Shown here piece by piece: positions 1-8,980 of a DNA stretch of 64,000 nucleotides. The notes beneath the pieces are model-generated. The model did no database searches. It saw nothing but the letters and a program-made list of their open reading frames with translations, and was not told where the DNA came from. This stretch comes from Chitinispirillales bacterium (GTDB lineage Bacteria > Fibrobacterota > Chitinivibrionia > Chitinivibrionales > Chitinispirillaceae), in contig JAIRVB010000046.1 in assembly GCA_031254105.1 (NCBI GenBank), positions 45,814 through 109,813 of the forward strand, in the 5' to 3' direction. Each line of letters begins with the position of its first letter. Position 1 is the stretch's first letter. A program made the position numbers and the translations under genes.

Positions 1-1
1 G

Positions 2-403
2 CAAAAAGGGCATGAGGTTGAAATCCTGTACCTGCGCGCTGTCGGGCGGGTAACTCCCACCGGAAAAGGTAATTTTTCTATAAAAAACCCTCCTGAACTT
101 GATGAGTATGATACAATACTTGTGGGCGGCCCTGTATGGGCGTTTAAAGCCTCTCCGGTAATCATGAAATTTTTTGTTGAAGAGGTAAAAACCCTCAAGG
201 GCAAAAAAGCGCTCTCGTTTGTTACGATGGGACTGCCTTTCAAGTTTACCGGCGGAGACAGAGCTCTGCGTATGATGAACGAAGAGCTTGAGGCAGCGGG
301 AGCGAACGTGCTTGAGGGGGAAAAACTTCTTTACATGTTTAAAACAGACAGAGAAAATATGGAAAACGCGGCGGTGAGAATTTGCGAAAGACTAGGGGCT
401 TAG
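2..403 (+). CDS. Flavodoxin-like / NADPH-dependent FMN reductase-fold protein, 5' truncated by the window edge
   Basis: The open frame enters from the left edge (codons in frame from base 2) and stops at 403, so only the C-terminal ~133 residues are present. The visible part holds a flavodoxin-like core: a strand and loop reading DTILVGGPVWAF, where flavodoxin-family proteins contact the FMN ring, followed by an LSFVTMG strand and a glycine-containing loop. Family knowledge suggests an FMN-binding electron carrier or quinone/flavin reductase of the cytoplasm. The substrate cannot be told. Hairpins immediately downstream look like its terminator. The gene converges on the PPOX-fold gene. Confidence 0.7.
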   Translation, partial: QKGHEVEILYLRAVGRVTPTGKGNFSIKNPPELDEYDTILVGGPVWAFKASPVIMKFFVEEVKTLKGKKALSFVTMGLPFKFTGGDRALRMMNEELEAAGANVLEGEKLLYMFKTDRENMENAAVRICERLGA

Positions 404-431
404 GCAGGTTTCAGTATACAAGCCTGTCTGC

Positions 432-496
432 CGGCGGTTTTTACCTCATGGCAACCGCCGTTATACGCTGACGTATAACGGCGTGAATTATTTTTT
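432..496 (+). terminator. Two overlapping hairpins followed by a T tract
   Basis: CGGCGGTT (432-439) pairs with AACCGCCG (453-460). A second stem, CCGTTATACG (458-467), pairs perfectly with CGTATAACGG (472-481) around a CTGA loop. A T-rich run follows at 489-496. The two stems share 458-460 and so are mutually exclusive in part. The position between converging genes suits a transcription terminator for the flavodoxin-like gene. Confidence 0.55.
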
Positions 497-532
497 AATA
501 CAGAACAGGCTCACTTCTTTGTCAAAGACCGC

Positions 533-967
533 TTATAATGTTCCGGACGCATGATCGTATTCATCTGTAAAGAATAAATTATAGCTTTTAGTTTTGAACC
601 GCAGCACACAATAGTTTGGATCGCCGGCTCCCCCTGTAAAAATATTTTCCAAACAGTCATACCACATCTCTTTTTTGACCTGCGGATCTGTCAAAATATC
701 AATGGTGCCTACTAATGTAATGTTATATTTTTCAGAAGAAAAACAAACGCTCGCGCGATTGCAATTGTTAATACGGCGGACTTTATTGCTCTCTAATTCG
801 ACACAAAAGGTCATTTCCCTAATGCCATCCGCTTTGGAAAGTGAAAGCGTACTCGCGGTAGGATAGCCTTCCATATCAATCAGCGCCAACACGCAATGTC
901 CTTCGTTACCTCCGCCTGTCTTTTCGGCAATGGCTTTAACTGCTTTGTCAATAGTTTTTTGATTCAT
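533..967 (-). CDS. Pyridoxamine 5'-phosphate oxidase-fold (general stress protein 26-like) flavin-binding protein
   Basis: A 144-residue protein with the split-barrel layout of the PPOX/FMN-binding family. An N-terminal helix is followed by the strand HCVLALIDMEGYPTAS, a VRRINNCNRASVCFS segment and a closing FKTKSYNLFF strand. Relatives bind FMN, F420 or heme and reduce small molecules, often in stress responses. The ligand here is unknown. It lies 95 bp downstream of a MarR-type regulator on the same strand, so the two are probably co-transcribed and the regulator may control this gene. Length and fold pattern fit the family well. Confidence 0.75.
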   Translation of the reverse strand: MNQKTIDKAVKAIAEKTGGGNEGHCVLALIDMEGYPTASTLSLSKADGIREMTFCVELESNKVRRINNCNRASVCFSSEKYNITLVGTIDILTDPQVKKEMWYDCLENIFTGGAGDPNYCVLRFKTKSYNLFFTDEYDHASGTL

Positions 968-1062
968 GTTTCTCTAACTCCTGTTCTTTAAAAGTATTTT
1001 TGATGTTTATAAAACGTCGCAAGCTTTGAAACTGAGACTCTCCCAGTAGCAAAAGAAAACAA

Positions 1063-1521
1063 CTATATGCCTTCGCTCTCAAAATTTTTCAACATTCTGC
1101 GTAATTGATTCTCAAAATTCACAATCTCCGCTTCTGTAAAGCCCCTGTAACAGATACCGTTCATATCATCGGATATCTGACCGTATTTTTTGCGGTATTC
1201 TTTTGTCTTTTCAGTAACTGATACAAATATCCGTCTGCGGTTTATCTTATCGGGAATCCGCCGCACCAGCCCATCCGCTTCCATGCGGTCGAGCATACCG
1301 GTGAGGGTTGTCTTTGCCAATGATGTTAATCGCGCTATATCTGTAATAGTCAACTTTTCATGCTCCCACAGCACATAAAGTATTTTGCCCTGCGCGCCAT
1401 TAAAAGCGTCTATGTCGTATTCTTTAAGCAAACGTTCCCACGTGCGGCTGCTCAGGCGGCCGATTTGAGACATTAAAAATCCAGCGTATCTTTTCTTTTT
1501 TTCCGTAATGATCACCTCCAT
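1063..1521 (-). CDS. MarR-family transcriptional regulator
   Basis: About 150 residues with the winged-helix core of MarR: a DIARLTSLAKTTLTGMLDRMEADGLVRR recognition region (split here by description, roughly residues 60-88) followed by the wing IPDKINRRRIFVSVT. MarR proteins are cytoplasmic dimers released from DNA by small ligands. The likely targets are itself and the PPOX-fold gene that follows. The start is uncertain. The ATG at 1521 overlaps a near-perfect Shine-Dalgarno (GGAGGTGATC, 1519-1510) and sits about where transcription should begin, so initiation may be at an ATT codon (1509-1507) or leaderless at the ATG. Confidence 0.85.
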   Translation of the reverse strand: MEVIITEKKKRYAGFLMSQIGRLSSRTWERLLKEYDIDAFNGAQGKILYVLWEHEKLTITDIARLTSLAKTTLTGMLDRMEADGLVRRIPDKINRRRIFVSVTEKTKEYRKKYGQISDDMNGICYRGFTEAEIVNFENQLRRMLKNFESEGI

Positions 1522-1555
1522 ATAGTAATGTACTATATAGAACTATTTGTGTCAA
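1520..1555 (-). promoter_or_regulatory. Promoter and palindromic operator of the marR-like gene
   Basis: On the minus strand a perfect -35 box TTGACA (1555-1550) is followed after 17 nt by TACATT (1532-1527) as the -10. A perfect inverted repeat, ATATAGT (1520-1526) and ACTATAT (1532-1538) with a 5 bp spacer, covers the -10. That is the expected geometry for autorepression by a MarR dimer. The box and repeat sequences are seen directly; the repressor assignment is inferred. Confidence 0.6.
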
Positions 1556-1569
1556 TAAGAAGATTGTGT

Positions 1570-1596
1570 TTTAAAAAAATTTCCCGAAGGAAATTT
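1570..1596 (-). terminator. Rho-independent terminator of the lipoprotein-TPR operon
   Basis: Read on the minus strand, AAATTTCC and GGAAATTT form an 8 bp stem capped by a TTCG tetraloop, followed by a run of T. It lies downstream of the TPR gene and upstream of the marR promoter, separating the two units. The remaining gap to 1846 holds only AT-rich sequence and short TACATT-type repeats (about 1812-1835). Confidence 0.7.
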
Positions 1597-1846
1597 GGTA
1601 AACGCTCAAATTTTCGTTTCTTTCGGATATTAAAAATAGTGCAATAAATAATTATCCAGCTTTTGACTTTTGCTGTTGATAGAACGGCGACAGATTCCTG
1701 CCTGTCCGCAAATAATAAACCTCAATTTTCCATTAGGGGTTATTTGAGCAAATCGATATGACAAAACACCATAACAACCAATATTTTTCGTCACATGGTC
1801 TTCATTTCTACATTGTACATTCTACATTGTAAATTTGTACGCCGCC

Positions 1847-2878
1847 TCACTTGCCCGCCCGCGACTCCGCCTGCCTCCTCAACGAGTTGGCTTCGGAAAA
1901 GGCTTTATCGAGTCTTTTGCGGATATCTTTTGACAGGTCGTATCTGTTAACAGCGGCCAGATGTTCAAGCGCGGAATCGAATTTGCCGGTTGCGACCATG
2001 CTTCTTGCCATGCCAACCCTGCTGATCACGGAGTTGTAATGGTTGGAACTGGGGTCAATCTCATTTCTCGACAAAAGGAACTGGTAGGCCTTTATGGCGT
2101 CTTCATGCATCTCAAGCCCCTGAAAAGCCGCGGCCTGTCCCCAGCGGAACACTGAGGCTCTGGGGAATTTTTTAATCATTTCGTTTGCCAGCTCAAGAGC
2201 ATCGGCGAAGGCGCACTCATTGAGGTAGATGTCAATAAGCACCATTGCGGCGGCGGCGCGGCTGTAGATTCCATTTTCCATCACCTCTTTAAGTTTTGCT
2301 ATCCCTACAGAGCGGTTATCAGAGACCCCGGGCATCCACCAGAGCATTTTCATCAGCGCGCTGCGCCAGTAGTCGTAGGTTCCTATTCCAAACTGTATGT
2401 CGGGGATCCGGCTGCCGGAGGAGGCCATATTCTGAAAGATGGAAACACCCTTCCAGCCATGGCGGAAAGCTGTCACAAAACGGTCGTAGCGAGCTTCGTA
2501 AGTACCTTTGTACCCCTCCGCGCCGCCCATGAAAAAACGGGCCCACTCGTCATCTCTGTCTTTGGCAAGTATTTTTTCCGCTCTCTCTACCGCCTGGTCG
2601 CAGAGCCGGAAAAACTCAGTCTCACGCCTCCTGCTCTGGTGACGCAGCATCCACGCGTCAAGCACAGCGGCCTGAAAAAAATACCCCGAAGGATGATCCG
2701 GATATTTTTTGATTATTTTTTTAGCTTCTTCCTCAGCGTTTCGGAAATCCTCCCTGAATACCATATCGATGCTTGCCGCCGCCCATGTATGCATATCACC
2801 GGGCAGTTGAGGCACTTGCGCCAAAGCCAGAAGCGGTATAAAAGCTAATAAGAAAAATTTAATTGGAAGTCTCATCAA
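1847..2878 (-). CDS. Secreted tetratricopeptide-repeat protein
   Basis: A 343-residue protein with a cleavable signal peptide (MMRLPIKFFLLAFIPLLALA) and helical TPR-like repeats through most of its length. Examples are the segment around HPSGYFFQAAVLDAW and the later segment DALELANEMIKKFPRASVF followed by EDAIKAYQFLL. It is probably periplasmic or envelope-associated, acting as a scaffold for protein contacts. No enzymatic motif is visible. The gene overlaps the 3' end of the small lipoprotein gene by 20 nt, so the two are translated from one message. The specific function is not recognised. Confidence 0.65.
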   Translation of the reverse strand: MMRLPIKFFLLAFIPLLALAQVPQLPGDMHTWAAASIDMVFREDFRNAEEEAKKIIKKYPDHPSGYFFQAAVLDAWMLRHQSRRRETEFFRLCDQAVERAEKILAKDRDDEWARFFMGGAEGYKGTYEARYDRFVTAFRHGWKGVSIFQNMASSGSRIPDIQFGIGTYDYWRSALMKMLWWMPGVSDNRSVGIAKLKEVMENGIYSRAAAAMVLIDIYLNECAFADALELANEMIKKFPRASVFRWGQAAAFQGLEMHEDAIKAYQFLLSRNEIDPSSNHYNSVISRVGMARSMVATGKFDSALEHLAAVNRYDLSKDIRKRLDKAFSEANSLRRQAESRAGK

Positions 2879-3227
2879 TTTCAGGCGCAGTCATGTAATA
2901 TTTGTTATAGTACCTGTCCCATAAGCCATGTTTTTTAAGATACCGGTACTTGCGCGTAATCTTCATGTTTAAAGAGTTAAAAAAATAAAAATCAACTACA
3001 GCCATTCGTGAGTACATGCCTTCTTTATATTCGCTGTAACTCACCACTTCAAAGTAAGGTTTCTCTAAAAGCGCGTCCTGTGCCACGTCCTCAATAATCG
3101 CTTCCAGATCATCCTGTAAAACGATATCAAGTTTCTTGCTGACTATCTCATCCTTCTCATCAAGGCACATACAGAAAAGAAAGCAAAATGGCAGCATCCA
3201 TTTAATTTGATTTTTTCTTAACAACAT
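2859..3227 (-). CDS. Small predicted lipoprotein, unknown function
   Basis: About 122 residues from the ATG at 3227. A longer frame would need a TTG at 3251. The N-terminus (KWMLPFCFLFCMC) is a short hydrophobic segment ending in cysteine, resembling a lipoprotein signal. The mature part is acidic at first (DEKDEIV), then aromatic and basic (KITRKYRYLKKHGLWDRYYNKYY). No family is recognised. It is the first gene of a two-gene unit with the TPR protein and overlaps it, so it may anchor or partner that protein at the membrane. Confidence 0.5.
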   Translation of the reverse strand: MLLRKNQIKWMLPFCFLFCMCLDEKDEIVSKKLDIVLQDDLEAIIEDVAQDALLEKPYFEVVSYSEYKEGMYSRMAVVDFYFFNSLNMKITRKYRYLKKHGLWDRYYNKYYMTAPEIDETSN

Positions 3228-3639
3228 CTTTGGCCTGGTCTCCGCCGACAATCCGCCGCGTATCTTTAATATAATAATAAATCATTTCACCGCGAATGTC
3301 AAAATTTTCAGGCAGCGGCGTGGATTGAACATAATTGCGCGAAAAGCAGGCGAAGTATCAATTGCGCGTCTCGATTCGCGAATATTTCAATTGTTTTTAA
3401 CCGCTTTTACTTCATAATAAAATAGTTTTTGCAGATCATCATCAACACAGAATGAGATACTCGTCCTAATAAATCACTCAGCTTTTCTTCATTATTATAT
3501 ATGAAATAATGAAATATTTCGATTCCATAATTTCTATTCCGTGTTTTTCATTATTTCTTATTTTTAATATTACTTTTTCTGCAACGAGTCTTTTAATTTG
3601 TCAATTTATACATATTTTTCAACCGTATCCCCTCTTGTC

Positions 3640-3781
3640 CGCTCTCACAACCGCAGACTTGCCCGCAGCGGCCTGGCATAGGCGGTGGATACTGCTGCGG
3701 TTGCAACGAAGCATAAATGTTGATCTTATCCACTTCGGATGAGCAGCGCACCCGCCCGCGCCTAGCCGCAAGTTGTATTCC
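3640..3781. other. GC-rich structured intergenic patch at the edge of the Wadjet island
   Basis: The 3252-3871 gap is AT-rich except for this block. CAACCGCAG (3648-3656) pairs perfectly with CTGCGGTTG (3695-3703), with additional CCGC/GCGG pairing inside. A small ATCC/GGAT hairpin and a second GC-rich run ending in GCCGCAAGTTG follow. No convincing ORF covers it. It could be a structured RNA, or a recombination/integration sequence beside the acquired defence genes. I cannot classify it further. The rest of the gap shows no gene. Confidence 0.4.
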
Positions 3782-3871
3782 GAAAATAATTAATTTTTCT
3801 ACGGCAAAATAATTATTCTTGTAAAATTGCTCCTTTACCAACTTGAAATACGCTTAAATAACACCTACTGT

Positions 3872-5017
3872 TTAAGTGTTTAACCTGTTTGTAACTATCT
3901 CATTTACATACCTTTGCGGCACTTTTTCCTGTTCTAACCGCCAATTGTTTTCTTTCAATTGTTTGTACAGCAGCTGTTCTTCTTTTGTCAAATTCAAAGC
4001 GGCAGTGATTTTTGAGTCTGTTCCTTTGTCATGTTCGAAATATCTTTCAAATGTTTCCGTATTCATTAAAAAACTTTTAGTGTGCGGGAAATAACTTCTA
4101 AATTGCGATAATATTTCAAATCCCTGCACATCCAAATCTCCCCAATAAAACAACTCTACTTCTCTAAGCCATTGAGTATTTTTGAGATTTTCGACTCCGA
4201 AACCACTGCCAAATATCACAATAGTTTTTTCTATAACAGGAAAAGTAAGAACATTCATTTTGTTTTCTACTACAAAAACTTTTCTTATGGGCAAATTTAA
4301 TTTTTCAAATTGACTTACCGGAATACTCAAATCATCTATTCCCGAAAAATATTTTTGACTTACATTTTTGTCCAAAATTCTGAAATGCGCCAAAGGCCCG
4401 GCATATTTCAAGTTAAAACGTTTTTCAAAATCTTTCTCATCTTTATTGACATATTCTTGAATTAAAATATCCAATAGTTCTTTAAGAATCGTTTTATTTT
4501 TTTCTATAAATTTTGTGTGAACTTGTATTGGCAATTCACGAATGTATAAACCTGGGTTAGGGTTAGAGTTGAAATAATTACAAACTTTTAAAATATCGTC
4601 CCATTTGTCTTGATTTTCAATTGCTTTTTGAGGATATTTTGCGAGCCAGTCTTTTAATTCCGGAAATTCAGAAAGAATTAACGCGCAATTCTCGCGAAAT
4701 CTTTCTACTTCTTTCTCTTTGCGCAAGTATTTCAGATAGTCTGCTTCGGATTGAAAACTGATTTGTGTCGGAATATCCTGTGTGCCGAGATTTTTCTTTT
4801 TAATTGTCTGATATTTTATTGCGTACCCGTAACCCTTCTTTTCTTTTGAATTGTTGGTTAATTCTGTAAGCTCACGTTGAAATATTGAGAAGTTTTCATT
4901 CGGTTTTTTACTTCCTTCAATAACAATTTCAATAAAAGGGTAACCTTCAACAACGGATTGCAAATAAGAGAAATACCTTTTCTCCGCTTTGATTTTTATT
5001 TCATTCGGAGTAATCAT
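3872..5017 (-). CDS. jetD: Wadjet system protein JetD (DUF3322/DUF2220, toprim-like nuclease subunit)
   Basis: 381 residues with the JetD layout: an N-terminal DUF3322-type region (residues ~1-190) and a C-terminal DUF2220 region. The latter contains ELFYWGDLDVQGFEIL around residue 300, the conserved Asp-containing toprim-like motif. In characterised Wadjet systems JetD cleaves closed circular plasmid DNA held by the JetABC SMC complex. It is the last gene of jetABCD. Its ATG overlaps the jetC stop (ATGA), so translation is coupled. It is full length and looks intact. Codon and base use is AT-rich compared with flanking housekeeping genes, in line with horizontal acquisition. Confidence 0.9.
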   Translation of the reverse strand: MITPNEIKIKAEKRYFSYLQSVVEGYPFIEIVIEGSKKPNENFSIFQRELTELTNNSKEKKGYGYAIKYQTIKKKNLGTQDIPTQISFQSEADYLKYLRKEKEVERFRENCALILSEFPELKDWLAKYPQKAIENQDKWDDILKVCNYFNSNPNPGLYIRELPIQVHTKFIEKNKTILKELLDILIQEYVNKDEKDFEKRFNLKYAGPLAHFRILDKNVSQKYFSGIDDLSIPVSQFEKLNLPIRKVFVVENKMNVLTFPVIEKTIVIFGSGFGVENLKNTQWLREVELFYWGDLDVQGFEILSQFRSYFPHTKSFLMNTETFERYFEHDKGTDSKITAALNLTKEEQLLYKQLKENNWRLEQEKVPQRYVNEIVTNRLNT

Positions 5018-8000
5018 TGATTAATAAATTTTTCGCGTTCTTCTTTAAACTGATTGATTGGCATATCGTAAAGCCGCGATTCAGCCCCTTTCCTTTCAAC
5101 ATAATGCACAAATGAAATATCATTTTCCACAATGTGTATATTGTCGCTTGGCGTAACGACTAAAAGTTGTAAATGCAGCTGTTTGCATAACGAAATCAGG
5201 TAACGGGCTTTATCCTCGTCCTGCGCCTTAAATGCTTCATCAATAGCGATAAAACGGAATGAATCGGATTGCAAACCATCTTTTGTTAACCCAAATTGAT
5301 AGGCTATCGCCGAACCTAAAATAGTGTAAGTCAGCTGCGCTTTCTCCCCTCCCGAAAGTTGTCCCATACTTTCGTATGTTTTATACTTTTGATTAGTTTC
5401 TTTGTAAAACTCTTCCGCTTTGTAAGTAAACCAAGCCCTGACTTCCATTACTTTTTTGCGCCACGGTTCGTTTTTTAATTTTTCAATAAGCGGCTGAATA
5501 TGATTGTTGAAATGGTTTTTCCTGCCGTCAATTGCGGCGTCTATTTCCCGCATATTGGGTAAGGCTTTTTCTAATAAGTTACGAAACTCTTTTACTTCGT
5601 CGTTTATTTTTTTAGGATTGTCAAGTTGAATATATGTTGTCGGACTGATGTTAAAGTTGATTTCTTTTAAAGATTTATTTAAGGTTCTGACAGTCTCGCT
5701 GATTGAGTTTGCCCAATTTTCAAAAAACATTCTAAAATCGCTTACTTTATTTGTAACTGTCTCACGCAAATAATCATTAAATCTCTTCTCAAAACGAACT
5801 AAATCTTCTTCTATCAATTTTTTATAAAACGATTGATATTCACCGATTAACTCAAGATTTTTCGCATCCGGCAGATTGTGAACATCGGAACGCCAATCTC
5901 TGAACTTTTGCGAAATCTCTTCGGAAGGATTTTTGAATTGAACGATTAATTGGGCTGCTTCCCGTTCTTTTTTATTTTTCAGTTCATTTTTTTTGTCTAT
6001 TTTTGTTTTATTATTGTCTTGAAATTCATATTGTTTCATTTGTATATTTTCAAAAAAAACATTTAATAAATCAGGGTTTTCTTGTTCAAATTCCGCAGTT
6101 TCTAATTTGCCAAGTTGTTTAAGCAAGCCGTTGTTTTCTGAATAAATCTTGGCGGCGGTTTTTAGTTCAACTTCCTCAATTTGGAAAATTTCTTTGTCCT
6201 TGTTTTTTATTGTAATGTCTGTTAAAGTTTTTAAATTGTCTTGAACCTGTTTTAATTGCTCTTGAAGTTTCTGCACTTTATTGTTTGTTTTTTCTAAATC
6301 ATTTTTCTGTTCTGTTTTTTCTTGAATTGTTTTTGCGTAAGATTGCCAATCTATATCATCGTATTTAGAGTGAAGTTTGAACAAATCGGAAAAATTTTCT
6401 TTAAAATTTTCTGAATCCTTGATAGATTTTTCAATGTCCCTGATTTTTTGCGCATTTTGTTTTTGCTCTTCTTGCAATTCACGAACTATTTTGCGTATTG
6501 ATTCGATTTTTTCTTTGTTGTCCCAACCGAGAACATAATTTTCTTTGCGCAAGACGTGAGGCCGGTCATCTTTTTCGTGTTTGCCTTTTACAGATTTTAT
6601 TAACCCTTCTTTTGTTACGGCTCGTTCTTCGTAACGGTTAAATTCCTGTAAATCAGTCACACAAGCATAATTATAATTGTTAAAAATTACATTTTCCAAC
6701 CAATCTGTGTAAACATTTTTGGGTTTAAATTCAATCTTGTTCAGCAAACTGTTTTGCGTAATGTCTCTACGAGTCATCTCTTTAAGCGAAGTGAATGTTT
6801 GGTACCGCTGATAAACAATTCTGCCATTAAGGTTGCGGGAGTTAACAAATTGGTTAACTTGTGCGTAATATTTTTCAGGAACAATCAATCTCAAAGCAAA
6901 ATTGTGTAAAATTTTTTCAATGGACTGTTCCCAGTCCTTCTCATTGTCTTCCACCCGCATCAACTCGCCGATAAATGGAATCTCTTCGGCGGCCGCGCCA
7001 ATGGCAGTTAAAATTTCGGTTCTTATTCCGGCTTCCCGTCCCGAAATATTGTTTTTGTTTTTTTGCAGCGACTGAATGATTTCAATGTTTGTCTCAATTT
7101 CTGATTGAAGTTTATCTTTTTCATTTTTCGCTAAACGAAGTTCTTCCGCTTTATCTTCAAGTATTTTGTTTAGTTCCGCTTTCCTCTTGTTTGCCTTTTC
7201 TCTGTTTTCTATAAAAACACTTTCGCTTGGGTTTTCGGAAAATTCTACTTTTTGAGCGATTTTATTGTAATCGTCTAATTTTTGTTTCCGGGTATCTCTA
7301 CTTCTTACAAGCGAATTTATTTCTTTTTCCAAATCTTTGATTTTGCTGCCAACCGCGTCTGTTTCAATAGCGATAGAAAGCTGCCGCTCTTCGCCTTTTA
7401 ACACACTTTCTTTATCTTTTAACCCTCGCAATTCATCTTTCAGATTTTCTAAATACGCGTTATATTTCTCAAGTTCTTTTTCCGCAAGTTCTACATTCTT
7501 TTTTGCAAACCAATACACCGCCGCTTCTTTTGATTCTTGCAATTTATTCAGCTTCTCTTGAATATCAGCAAGTTCATCCGCAATTATATCTATCTGCCGC
7601 AGCTGCGTAATCTGCTCTTTTGTTTTGTCAATGTTTATTTTTGCGTCCATTAAGGTAGAAAAGCTCTCATTCAATTGAATGTATTCACTTTCAGCATCAC
7701 GGTCTTCGAGCATATTGGTACGAATAAATTCGTCCAAATCGTCTAAAACTTTTACACCGACAATCTGATTGAAAAGTGTTAATCCCTTTTCTGAACGCAT
7801 GCCAAACGAGGTATAAGTTCTATCTCTGTAATCTTTTATTTTATCATAAAATTCTATTTGCTTTTTAGGAACATTTGTATTGTACTTTTTGTCTAATTTT
7901 TTCTTCCAATCGCCTTTACTGCCATTAAAATCAGAAAAATCTTTTTGTATTCCAAGCGGTTTATATGAAAATCCAAAAGTACATTTGAGTTCGCCGTTAG

Positions 8001-8424
8001 CAAACCATCGAAGTTGAAAGAGCGTAATAATTCTCTGGTCTGTATTGGTAAATGAAGCCAAAATTACCGAGTATGTATTTTTATCTCTTAATCTTTGTGT
8101 TGTAGTACTTGTATCACCATCCCGTTGAATATTGCCGTAATTTCCAAGCACATAAGTTTCTTCCGTGCGGTCGCCTTTTTTTTCTGATCCCGATGATTGA
8201 TTGTAAAACCGATCCTTTTTTGCGGGCACAAGCAGCGTAAGCAAAGCATCAATAAAAGTACTTTTTCCTGAAGCGTTTGCTCCTGTTAAAAGCGAATTGT
8301 TACCTTGCGGGTTAATCCGGCACACGCGGCCGTCAAATGTTCCCCAATTATATATTTCCATATAATTCAGGCGAAACCCCGCAGTATCCGAACTTGTGCT
8401 AAATAAACTATATTGATTCGACAT
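5014..8424 (-). CDS. jetC: Wadjet system protein JetC (SMC/MukB-like ATPase)
   Basis: About 1136 residues. The N-terminal ATPase half carries Walker A GANASGKST at residues ~48-56. Long coiled-coil segments rich in E, K and Q follow, with a central hinge-like region around residues 470-680. The C-terminal half has the ABC signature LSGGEKAQLTY and Walker B FRFIAIDEA. This is the motor of the plasmid-restricting Wadjet SMC complex. The start MSNQYSLF at 8424 was chosen over the ATG at 8463, as it leaves a 17 nt overlap with jetB instead of 56. It overlaps jetD by 4 nt downstream. All motor motifs are present. Confidence 0.92.
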   Translation of the reverse strand: MSNQYSLFSTSSDTAGFRLNYMEIYNWGTFDGRVCRINPQGNNSLLTGANASGKSTFIDALLTLLVPAKKDRFYNQSSGSEKKGDRTEETYVLGNYGNIQRDGDTSTTTQRLRDKNTYSVILASFTNTDQRIITLFQLRWFANGELKCTFGFSYKPLGIQKDFSDFNGSKGDWKKKLDKKYNTNVPKKQIEFYDKIKDYRDRTYTSFGMRSEKGLTLFNQIVGVKVLDDLDEFIRTNMLEDRDAESEYIQLNESFSTLMDAKINIDKTKEQITQLRQIDIIADELADIQEKLNKLQESKEAAVYWFAKKNVELAEKELEKYNAYLENLKDELRGLKDKESVLKGEERQLSIAIETDAVGSKIKDLEKEINSLVRSRDTRKQKLDDYNKIAQKVEFSENPSESVFIENREKANKRKAELNKILEDKAEELRLAKNEKDKLQSEIETNIEIIQSLQKNKNNISGREAGIRTEILTAIGAAAEEIPFIGELMRVEDNEKDWEQSIEKILHNFALRLIVPEKYYAQVNQFVNSRNLNGRIVYQRYQTFTSLKEMTRRDITQNSLLNKIEFKPKNVYTDWLENVIFNNYNYACVTDLQEFNRYEERAVTKEGLIKSVKGKHEKDDRPHVLRKENYVLGWDNKEKIESIRKIVRELQEEQKQNAQKIRDIEKSIKDSENFKENFSDLFKLHSKYDDIDWQSYAKTIQEKTEQKNDLEKTNNKVQKLQEQLKQVQDNLKTLTDITIKNKDKEIFQIEEVELKTAAKIYSENNGLLKQLGKLETAEFEQENPDLLNVFFENIQMKQYEFQDNNKTKIDKKNELKNKKEREAAQLIVQFKNPSEEISQKFRDWRSDVHNLPDAKNLELIGEYQSFYKKLIEEDLVRFEKRFNDYLRETVTNKVSDFRMFFENWANSISETVRTLNKSLKEINFNISPTTYIQLDNPKKINDEVKEFRNLLEKALPNMREIDAAIDGRKNHFNNHIQPLIEKLKNEPWRKKVMEVRAWFTYKAEEFYKETNQKYKTYESMGQLSGGEKAQLTYTILGSAIAYQFGLTKDGLQSDSFRFIAIDEAFKAQDEDKARYLISLCKQLHLQLLVVTPSDNIHIVENDISFVHYVERKGAESRLYDMPINQFKEEREKFINQ

Positions 8425-8980
8425 ATTCCCGTAATTTATTTCTGAACTCTTGCAAATCGTCAAGTGTGATCCTTTCTTTTATAATTCTGTGAACTTGATA
8501 CCGTATTTCACTTTCTTTTCTTTCAATTTCTTTCAAAAATCCTAATTCTTCGGCTTTGTTAATATAACTGTCCAACTCTTTCATAAATTTTATTTTGTTG
8601 TATTTTTCAGACAAGAATAATTCTACTTCTTCTTTTATCTCATTATTTGTAATAAATTTTTCAAACGTTTGTGTTTCAGTCGGATTACTGTCAAATTCCT
8701 CTAAAATTTGTCGTAAAACAACTAAAATAATAGATGTTTCAAAACCAATTTGCCGTCTTGATACTAAATTCAGCGTTGTGCCGTCTTCCAACTCAACTTG
8801 TTTCACAAACGCAAAACCTTCATCCTTTTTCACTATCAATTCCAAACCTATTACAGAAATATAATCCTGAATCTCAGTTTGATATGTGATAATATCACTC
8901 CAGGCATTCGCGTTGCGTTCAACCGTTCCTTTTAACAATCGAACTACCGCTTTTGAGTATGGTTGTATGTTGTTATTCAT
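8408..8980 (-). CDS. jetB: Wadjet system protein JetB (DUF4194, MukE-like KITE subunit)
   Basis: 190 residues, the usual size of DUF4194 proteins. The segment RQIGFETSIILVVLRQILEEF and a C-terminal winged-helix portion match this family. JetB is the small KITE subunit that dimerises and bridges the JetA kleisin and JetC ATPase. The ATG overlaps the jetA stop by 4 nt and the end overlaps jetC. Identification rests on residue pattern plus its fixed position between the DUF3375 protein and the SMC ATPase. Confidence 0.88.
   Translation of the reverse strand: MNNNIQPYSKAVVRLLKGTVERNANAWSDIITYQTEIQDYISVIGLELIVKKDEGFAFVKQVELEDGTTLNLVSRRQIGFETSIILVVLRQILEEFDSNPTETQTFEKFITNNEIKEEVELFLSEKYNKIKFMKELDSYINKAEELGFLKEIERKESEIRYQVHRIIKERITLDDLQEFRNKLREYVESI

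Noticed and set aside
3593..3841. 82-codon frame across the GC-rich patch
   Set aside because: No start signal or family pattern; the region is better explained by its stem structures.
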